Below are positions 61,309-64,000 of a stretch of 64,000 nucleotides of DNA, piece after piece. Each line of letters begins with the position of its first letter. The first letter of the stretch is position 1. The stretch comes from CAZPHU01 sp964419255 (GTDB lineage Bacteria; Fibrobacterota; Chitinivibrionia; Chitinivibrionales; CAYFVL01), in assembly GCA_964419255.1 (NCBI GenBank), contig CAYQOU010000013.1:1-64000 (forward strand), in the 5' to 3' direction. The notes under the pieces were generated by a model, which was not told the DNA's origin, made no database searches, and was given only the letters and a program-made list of their open reading frames with translations. The position numbers and the translations under genes were made by a program.

Positions 61309-62376
61309 TCATACGTTGGCATGCTTCTCTATAAAGCGGGCACAATCCTTTCCCCCATGAGCATCATATCGTTGGGGCCTTTTACGCCCCACCACATCCT
61401 GCAGCTCTCGATGCCAGTCCAGACTGTAGAACCGCTCTCGGCAAAGCCGATAGGCTGCCCCGCGGAGCTGGATTGCATTTTCCAGAACCGAATGTTCGGC
61501 GAAGTCTGTTCGAGGTACATACAGAAGGGGTACTCCATGTACCAGACATTCCCCAAACAGTCCGTATCCGATTTTTCCGATGACAAGATCCACCGAAGCC
61601 GAAAGGTCCTGAAAGGGAAAAATCTGTTTAGATACCAGATGGTAATTCATTGGTGCCGGATCGAACGGATATACGCCCAGAAAGGCCCACTGCTCAAACT
61701 GCTCCAGCCCCTTCCAGTCGATGCTGTCCATGCCGTAGTTTCCGGCATAGATCATGGCAAGCTTTTTGTCCGGTGGGATGCCGAAATGAGCCCGTATGTG
61801 CTTTTGTCTTTCTCTTCCTGTGCGAGCTACCAGGGAAACGGGGTGCCTGCGGCTAAAACAGCTCATCTCGTTTGATGGTTGAAGGCAAAGAAGGTAGTCG
61901 GCATAGTGGTATTGCGCACACATTTGCTCAAGATATGGCCTGAACCAGGGATAGTCTAGAGTATAGGGCTTGTAGATATCCGCCCAGGAGAAATTGCCTA
62001 CTCCAAACGAAGGCACATTCGCCCGATGAGCCATCTCGAAGGCAAAGGGGGTTATATCACTGACAATAACATCCACTCTTTTCTGCCGTATAAAATCGAC
62101 CTCATTGCCTGCTATCTTTCGGTTACGTTCTGCAAAGGCAGCATACTTAATGAGTGTTTCTTCAATATCCACCGTCACGCCATCCTTCTGAACGCATCCG
62201 CAATCGAACCCCGCCTCGGTATAGCGAAACGGGCGTTTGAGTTCTTCGGAGAAAAATTGGGCAGGCAGTGAACTTCTAATCGTCAGGGTGACCGATTCGG
62301 AAAACTCATTGCAAATAACACAGCTTCGTACCCCGTGTCCGAAACCATGGCCGGTAATATAATAGAGAACATGCAT
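61309..62376 (-). CDS. GT-B glycosyltransferase-like protein
   Basis: 355 residues. MHVLYYITGHGFGHGVRSCV opens a GT-B N-terminal domain (Gly-rich acceptor loop), and the second domain shows LAMIYAGNYGMDSIDW and VDLVIGKIGYGLFGECLVHG then VPLLYVPRTDFAEH, the donor-binding part of UDP-glycosyltransferase/MurG-like enzymes. The same fold occurs in the N-terminal half of plant arabinokinases. Sugar and acceptor are unknown. Monocistronic, in a sparse region. Confidence 0.7.
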   Translation of the reverse strand: MHVLYYITGHGFGHGVRSCVICNEFSESVTLTIRSSLPAQFFSEELKRPFRYTEAGFDCGCVQKDGVTVDIEETLIKYAAFAERNRKIAGNEVDFIRQKRVDVIVSDITPFAFEMAHRANVPSFGVGNFSWADIYKPYTLDYPWFRPYLEQMCAQYHYADYLLCLQPSNEMSCFSRRHPVSLVARTGRERQKHIRAHFGIPPDKKLAMIYAGNYGMDSIDWKGLEQFEQWAFLGVYPFDPAPMNYHLVSKQIFPFQDLSASVDLVIGKIGYGLFGECLVHGVPLLYVPRTDFAEHSVLENAIQLRGAAYRLCRERFYSLDWHRELQDVVGRKRPQRYDAHGGKDCARFIEKHANV

Positions 62377-62457
62377 AGGCTTTTATCGTAATGATACAGT
62401 ATCTGAAAAAAAAGGGGTTCCGTTCGGCTAACTAACAGAAGATTCATATCGTTACAT

Positions 62458-62480
62458 TCGTGCCATCCACTCGGAGCCGC
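62458..62480 (-). repeat. Intergenic repeat family, block A (copy 7, degenerate)
   Basis: Minus strand: GGCTCCGAGTGGATGGCACG, then AAT. The sequence leading into it (CTGACTGAGC) also matches the flank of copy 3 (CTGAATGAGC), so the family is wider than block A. Confidence 0.5.
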
Positions 62481-62995
62481 TCAGTCAGTTTAAAAATATC
62501 ATTCGGACCTGTCCGGAACCATCTCCTGTCCGGCAGAACAGGAATATCAAGGATCAAAGATCAAGGGGTCAGGATAGAACACCAAAACACTTTAGGGGTT
62601 AAAAAGCCTCAGCTTTCCTTCTCCTCTCTTACTTGCGATCTCTCGTTGCCCGCGCAAAAGCAGAAATACGGGATAGGAGAACAGCATATGGAGCACAGGG
62701 TACCAAACAGAAGCTGATTCATATTCTGTGTGTGCACCTCAATACTTCTTTCGGCAACAATAAAACGGACGAATACGCAAAATAACAGGATATTAATCCC
62801 GGTGAAAAAGCAAATGACTGGCTGGGGCAATGAGAGAAGAAAAAGCCTCGGCGACAGTATAGACACACACGGTGCCAATAACATATTTTAAAGGCCTTTT
62901 TATACAGGGCGTATAACAAGAAAATTATTCAACAACAGGGTGTTTTGGGAATTTATATGCGGTTACGCGCGTTTTATAACCATCCAATTATATCT

Positions 62996-63045
62996 GAATT
63001 GAGCGATTCTCTCTCGACTCATCGGCTTAGAGCCTCTTAATTCAG
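62996..63045 (-). repeat. Intergenic repeat family, short form (copy 5)
   Basis: Minus strand: flank CCTGAATTAAGAGG, block A with GGCTCTAAGCCGATGAGTCG, then straight into AGAGAATCGCTCAATTC, which is the end of block C. It lies 95 bp before the fusA start. Confidence 0.55.
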
Positions 63046-63140
63046 GTTTTAGTTTCACCTGGTTTGTGCATCTCCATTTTAAATACGAAATTTACCAGAT
63101 TTTTTTTTCATTTATAACAAAGCAGAGGGTTTAATCTGTA

Positions 63141-64000
63141 TGGCCAAAGACTTGACCAAGCTTCGCAACATAGGGATCAGCGCTCATATCGATTCGGGTA
63201 AGACCACTCTTACCGAGCGTATTCTTTTCTATTCGAAGCGAATACATGCAATCCACGAAGTGCGTGGGAAAGACGGTGTAGGTGCGACCATGGATTCCAT
63301 GGAGCTTGAGCGCGAAAGGGGTATCACCATCGCCTCTGCTGCGACAAACGTTACCTGGAAGGACCATCCTATCAATATTATCGATACCCCCGGGCACGTA
63401 GACTTTACCATCGAAGTGGAACGGGCTCTTCGTGTTCTTGACGGGGCGGTACTTGTGCTCTGTTCTGTGGGAGGTGTTCAATCCCAGTCGATCACTGTCG
63501 ATCGTCAGCTCAAAAGGTACAATGTCCCGCGCCTGGCATTTATTAACAAATGCGACCGTACCGGCGCCGATCCTTTCAAGGTAACCAATCAGCTCAGAGA
63601 GAAACTGGGCCACAATGCCGTCATGGTGCAGATTCCTATTGGGCTGGAGGACAGGCTGGAGGGAGTTGTGGACCTAGTCACCATGAAAGCGCTCTATTTT
63701 GACGGGCCAAGCGGTGATGAGATTCGCACCGAAGAGATTCCGGCGAATCTGGCCGATGAGGCGGCATCCAGACGCGAAGAGCTTCTGGATGTAATCTCCA
63801 TGTACGACGATGAGCTGATGGAGGCGATGCTTGAGGGTGATGTTACAGAAGAGCAGATACATAATGCCGTTCGCAAAGGCACATTATCGCTTGACATTAC
63901 GCCTGTTTTCTGCGGATCTGCATACAAAAACAAAGGCGTACAGCCGCTTATGGATGCGGTTTTGGCATATCTTCCCTCCCCGATGGATGTCGACAACCAT
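63141..64000 (+). CDS. fusA: Elongation factor G, spd/mitochondrial-like type (partial)
   Basis: Translation elongation factor G, GTPase that drives translocation; the window ends after about 286 codons. G1 motif AHIDSGKTTLTERI (Ser where most EF-G have Ala), ERGITIASAAT (switch), IIDTPGHVDFTIEVERALRV (G3), FINKCDRTGADP (G4). The pattern HIDSGKTT with HEVRGKDGVGATMDSMELER matches the EF-G group seen in spirochaetes, planctomycetes, delta-proteobacteria and mitochondria. It may be one of two EF-G paralogues of the genome. AGAGGG precedes the ATG at 63141. Confidence 0.92.

Larger units (their letters stand above)
62377..63140. other. Long gene-free interval upstream of fusA
   Basis: 764 bp between the glycosyltransferase and fusA without a credible gene. 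It holds two members of the repeat family (62458-62480 and 62996-63045) and a direct doublet GGATCAAAGATCAAGG near 62549. I see no clear promoter. Confidence 0.5.

Noticed and set aside
1..64000. CRISPR arrays, rRNA, prophage or plasmid functions
   Set aside because: No regularly spaced repeats, rRNA motifs, integrase, capsid, terminase or replication initiator genes were seen.

Overview
The window is about 64 kb of a bacterial chromosome, densely coded and with no rRNA, tRNA, phage or CRISPR. The organism looks like a Gram-negative member of the FCB side of the tree, possibly Fibrobacterota (Chitinispirillum-like); this is an inference, not a measured placement. The clues are a secreted protein with a type IX-like C-terminal sorting domain (28649-30664), a large outer-membrane barrel protein, an EF-G of the spirochaete/delta/mitochondrial-like 'HIDSGKTT' type, secreted lyase-like proteins, and genes for the compatible solute N6-acetyl-beta-lysine, which point to an anaerobic, salt-exposed habitat.

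Left part (1-23.6 kb). First come housekeeping and repair genes: a NUDIX hydrolase, a DUF523/DUF1722 protein overlapping a UV-damage endonuclease, a sugar-sensor-like/GGDEF diguanylate cyclase, and a second NUDIX hydrolase coupled to a D-lactate dehydrogenase-type flavoprotein. A leftward three-gene operon (8555-11662) encodes an apparent N-acetylmuramate salvage route: exo-muramidase NamZ, uridylyltransferase MurU and sugar kinase AmgK. After rpsU a second leftward operon (18084 to 12141) carries a beta-helix/beta-barrel surface protein, a secreted protein of unknown role, an MFS permease and a SpoU rRNA/tRNA methyltransferase. Rightward follow ybeY, a CorC-like CBS protein, a ferredoxin-fused electron transfer flavoprotein (etfB-etfA) and hisG.

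Middle (24-45 kb) is an exopolysaccharide locus. Rightward genes give an undecaprenyl-phosphate sugar-phosphate transferase with a receiver-like tail, a membrane-anchored receiver-like protein, a deacetylase and an epimerase. A leftward block (42067 to 28649) gives an O-antigen ligase/polymerase, four glycosyltransferase genes (one a GT2-GT4 fusion), a CapK-like adenylate-forming enzyme, a flippase and two related secreted proteins. A second deacetylase, a GNAT protein and a CPBP protease read right from 42.5 kb.

Right part (45.8-64 kb). leuA is preceded by a 36-codon leader peptide with seven Leu codons near its end, an antiterminator-capable segment and a terminator: a textbook attenuator. 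Then come two small ORFs, a near-consensus promoter and the cluster ablA (lysine 2,3-aminomutase) - amino-acid ABC transporter - ablB (beta-lysine acetyltransferase). A small alarmone synthetase fused to TPR repeats, an Rnk-like factor, a decayed GNAT gene, a PL14-like secreted lyase, selD, a FapA-like/tandem-STAS pair, a glycosyltransferase and the start of fusA complete the window.

Across the window an intergenic repeat family (core GAGYGGATGAGTCRYGCAA, full form about 140-150 bp with three conserved blocks) recurs in at least seven places, each time shortly upstream of a gene. It does not match any repeat that I recognise.
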